From the NCBI GenBank assembly GCA_946886545.1, contig CAMPIU010000137.1:1-7576 (forward strand): a stretch of 7,576 nt of DNA, read 5' to 3'. The position numbers and the translations under genes were made by a program. The stretch comes from an uncultured Flavobacteriales bacterium. GTDB taxonomy: Bacteria; Bacteroidota; Bacteroidia; Flavobacteriales; Crocinitomicaceae. This document shows positions 5,852 through 7,576 of the stretch, piece after piece. Positions within the stretch are counted from its first letter, which is position 1, and each line of letters opens with the position of its first letter. The notes below the pieces were generated by a model. It was not told the origin of the DNA and did not search any database. It worked only from the letters and a program-made list of their open reading frames with translations.

Positions 5852-5874
5852 TGAATACTCCTTGTTAGTACAAA

Positions 5875-6582
5875 TTATTGATTGCGATCGTTAAGGGAAC
5901 TTCCATAGGCATTCTTAATCAGGTATTCTCCTAAAAAATAGGCACCGAAAGCAGTAGAAAGGTGCCACAGCCAATGTGTTCCCCACGGCATGAATTCAAT
6001 TTCGACTTTTTCATCCAAGAAGCGGAAGAGCAACGCAAGTGCAAAAAAACCGATAGCAGTAAATAAACGGCCTGAGTTTTGGAATTTGGTTTGACGCAGA
6101 AACAGGTAACAGGGAAGCAACAACATCCAACCCCGGAAAAAATAACTCGCAGAAATGCGATCCTGTCCGCTTAGAAATACAGCCGATAAAAAGGTCAATC
6201 CGAAGAAGATTAACAGCACCCACACGATCTGGATATTTTTAGGGAGGACTTTCAGCCACATCCAAATGCTTACGCCTACCACCAATACCATAATCGGAAT
6301 AGCATCCATTAATAGTAAAATAGTGGATGCGCGAAAGGCGTGAAAAAAAGTACTTCCCAATCCACCGATAACAAGCAGCGGACAGCAAAACCAGACGATG
6401 AACGCATAGTTGGAATGGCGACCGCGGAGCTGCCACAAAAAGATCAGTACCGGAATCAAAAAAGTCAGAGAAGACCAGGCATTCCAGGGTTCTACAATAA
6501 ATAAAGATAAGTCGGTTGTTTCCCTGTAAACAGGTCCATTATCAGGAACTGAAGAAATACCTGTTAAAAACAGAGAAAACAA
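5875..6582 (-). CDS. Alkaline-ceramidase-like integral membrane hydrolase (CREST superfamily)
   Basis: This 235-residue protein has about seven hydrophobic segments. Conserved blocks match alkaline ceramidases: VEPWNAWSSLTFL (E31, N34), GGLGSTFFHAF (S77, H81), LLMDAIPIM (D93) and THWLWHLSTAFGAYF (H203, H207). In human ACER3 the Ser, Asp and three His at these places form the zinc-dependent amidase site; all five are present. Expected reaction: hydrolysis of the amide bond of ceramide-like lipids, or another lipid/amide substrate, in the membrane. The start is probably TTG 6582: an in-frame stop lies just upstream (6598-6600), no ATG precedes the conserved blocks, and the codon begins 1 bp after the upstream stop, which suggests translational coupling. 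It converges on the RNase gene, leaving only 23 bp and no strong terminator. Confidence 0.82.
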   Translation of the reverse strand: MFSLFLTGISSVPDNGPVYRETTDLSLFIVEPWNAWSSLTFLIPVLIFLWQLRGRHSNYAFIVWFCCPLLVIGGLGSTFFHAFRASTILLLMDAIPIMVLVVGVSIWMWLKVLPKNIQIVWVLLIFFGLTFLSAVFLSGQDRISASYFFRGWMLLLPCYLFLRQTKFQNSGRLFTAIGFFALALLFRFLDEKVEIEFMPWGTHWLWHLSTAFGAYFLGEYLIKNAYGSSLNDRNQ

Positions 6583-6583
6583 A

Positions 6584-6955
6584 CTAGAAGCTGTGTATCA
6601 ATTGAGTGGATTCACATCCTGTTTTTTGTTTCATCTGGAAATAACCCTGAAAGATCAAACTATCTGTTTCATCCAGAATTTTATACGAATGTGTTTTGTT
6701 TTCTCTTTTAAACATCATATCCGTGAAAACGAAATTACCTGTTCCACATCCAGGATCAGCTGTATAATGCTGGTAAGCATCAATTGTTGCAATTTCAGTT
6801 TCGTCAACATACAATGTTAATTCATCAATCCCATAAGCTACCAGATTATCTGCAGTAGCAGTATTATACCAAAAAGAATGATTCACAGAGAACTTCTCTT
6901 TTGTACACGCAAGAACGGAAATCATACAAAGAGATCCGATAATAAGTTTTTTCAT
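6584..6955 (-). CDS. Small lipoprotein of unknown function
   Basis: I start at ATG 6955 (123 residues); the open frame reaches TTG 6976, but only the ATG gives a proper signal sequence. MKKLIIGSLCMISVLAC is a lipoprotein signal with the lipobox VLAC, so C17 would be acylated after cleavage. The residues after it, TKEK, include Lys and Glu, loosely like the lipoprotein surface-export signals of Bacteroidota, but this is weak. The mature part is predicted mostly beta (ELTLYVDETEIATIDAY, SYKILDETDSLIFQGYFQMK) and contains C70 and C114, which could form a disulfide in the periplasm or at the surface. No family was recognised. It is directly upstream of the ceramidase-like gene with a 1-bp gap, so the two are probably co-expressed. 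Confidence 0.78.
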   Translation of the reverse strand: MKKLIIGSLCMISVLACTKEKFSVNHSFWYNTATADNLVAYGIDELTLYVDETEIATIDAYQHYTADPGCGTGNFVFTDMMFKRENKTHSYKILDETDSLIFQGYFQMKQKTGCESTQLIHSF

Positions 6956-7202
6956 GTTGTAGAAGATTTGGTGCAAATTAAATAAAAAGTTCTCAAAATG
7001 AGTTCATTTAAAAAACGGAATGAACGAATATCCATTTCGATCGACCAAAATCGGGGATCCGTAAAATGACTAATTCAACGTCCGTATCCTATCTTCCGAG
7101 AGGTAAATAATCCATTGCTGAAGCCGATTGTCCGTTGCTGAATTAAATCCGATTCCTAACTGATCAATCTTTTACTATTGTGCAAAACAATCATTCTTCA
7201 TT
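6956..7202. other. 247-bp divergent intergenic region
   Basis: This separates the leftward lipoprotein gene from the rightward secreted protein. It contains a 14-bp palindrome AAATGA-GT-TCATTT (6996-7009), a second half AATGAA at 7019-7024, and an imperfect direct repeat TCCRTTGCTGAA (7111-7122 and 7131-7142, 20-bp period), with CCGATT after each copy. None has the ATGA-N6-TCA spacing seen in the other divergent region. Only a weak -7-like box TACTATTG (7173-7180) is visible for the rightward gene. Confidence 0.45.
7111..7154 (+). repeat. Short imperfect direct repeat
   Basis: TCCATTGCTGAA (7111-7122) and TCCGTTGCTGAA (7131-7142) differ at one of 12 bases and start 20 bp apart; each is followed by CCGATT (7124-7129, 7149-7154) at a different distance. 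It lies 49 bp or more before the start at 7203, so it may be a regulator-binding site or a local duplication. Confidence 0.4.
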
Positions 7203-7576
7203 ATGAAAAAAAGAAACCAATTGTTACTGCTCTTATTCGGGCTTTTCACATGTAACAGCCAGGCACAAACTGCCGTCGTTAACAATCCGAGTGATGTGAA
7301 CTATGTTCCGGGAACATTGCGCTATGAAATTCACCATGCGGCACCGGGAACAACTATTTATCTTACAGGCTTGACCAGTTCGATTAACTTACAGGATTCC
7401 ATTATCGTTGCAAAAAATGTAAAACTAGTAGCTAATAATGGGCTCGGTGTGATCGATGGAAACCTGATGACCAATTTATTTGAAGTCAAACCCGGAGTCA
7501 CCTTAGAAATGACCGGATTAACTTTACAGGAAGGAGCACAGTCACCAACCCATTTGCTGCCTCCACACGGACATGC
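7203..7576 (+). CDS. Secreted beta-helix-type surface protein, N-terminal part only
   Basis: ATG at 7203 opens a frame that stays open to the window end (124 codons). A Sec signal peptide is clear: MKKRNQ, a leucine-rich core, and cleavage likely after SQA (residue 21). The lipobox-like LFTC is poor because T precedes the Cys, so ordinary signal peptidase I is favoured. The mature start VPGTLRYEIHHAAPGTTIYL resembles the widespread 'PGSLRxAIxxAxPGDTIxL' opening of right-handed parallel beta-helix proteins, followed by strand-turn units (VKLVANNGLGVIDGN, LFEVKPGVTLEMTGLTLQEG). Such Bacteroidota proteins are often large, cell-surface or secreted, and many carry a C-terminal type IX secretion signal; that end is outside the window. 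Function (adhesion, glycan binding) cannot be read. Confidence 0.8.
   Translation, partial: MKKRNQLLLLLFGLFTCNSQAQTAVVNNPSDVNYVPGTLRYEIHHAAPGTTIYLTGLTSSINLQDSIIVAKNVKLVANNGLGVIDGNLMTNLFEVKPGVTLEMTGLTLQEGAQSPTHLLPPHGH

Noticed and set aside
6956..6976. TTG start at 6976 for the lipoprotein
   Set aside because: It would put MHQIFYN before the signal sequence; ATG 6955 gives a normal MKK lipoprotein signal.
7067..7077. TGACTAATTCA as a seventh operator
   Set aside because: The spacer is 5, not 6, bases, and there is no partner site at 22 bp.

Overview
The window looks like a chromosomal segment of a Bacteroidota bacterium, probably a flavobacterium-like member. Candidate promoters carry the TAnnTTTG -7 element typical of that phylum, starts lack clear Shine-Dalgarno sequences, the base composition is AT-rich, and several proteins resemble families I know mainly from Bacteroidota. 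The genus cannot be fixed from this sequence.

Left third, minus strand: an operon reading histidine kinase (2757-1555), response regulator (1537-479), GNAT acetyltransferase (470 to beyond the left edge). The kinase is soluble, with a FixL-like PAS domain. The regulator is an unusual REC + cyclic-nucleotide-binding fold + CRP/FNR-type helix-turn-helix protein, so phosphorylation may control a CRP-family DNA-binding domain.

Centre, plus strand: a 111-residue conserved-looking protein (3171-3506), then an ATP-cone protein fused to a PD-(D/E)XK nuclease-like domain (3612-4490), which overlaps by 4 bp a beta-CASP metallo-beta-lactamase RNase-like protein (4487-5851).

The 413-bp gap between these divergent blocks (2758-3170) is the most striking part. 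It holds six ATGA-N6-TCA sites, a CRP/FNR-type palindrome core, arranged as three pairs. In every pair the centres are exactly 22 bp apart, and each pair lies upstream of a TAnnTTTG-like box with exactly 36.5 bp from the proximal site centre to the last base of the box. That places the proximal site near -41.5 (class II activator position). Two of these promoters serve the divergent operons. The third points leftward into a non-coding stretch ending in a terminator-like hairpin, which suggests a small RNA of about 125 nt. The simplest reading is that the REC-CRP regulator controls its own operon, the nuclease operon and the RNA, possibly in response to oxygen or redox state. This is inference from sequence only.

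Right third: a minus-strand pair made of a small lipoprotein (6955-6584) and an alkaline-ceramidase-like membrane hydrolase (6582-5875), converging on the RNase gene. At the right edge is the start of a secreted beta-helix-type protein (7203 onward, plus strand), cut by the window end. No rRNA, tRNA, CRISPR array or insertion sequence was recognised.
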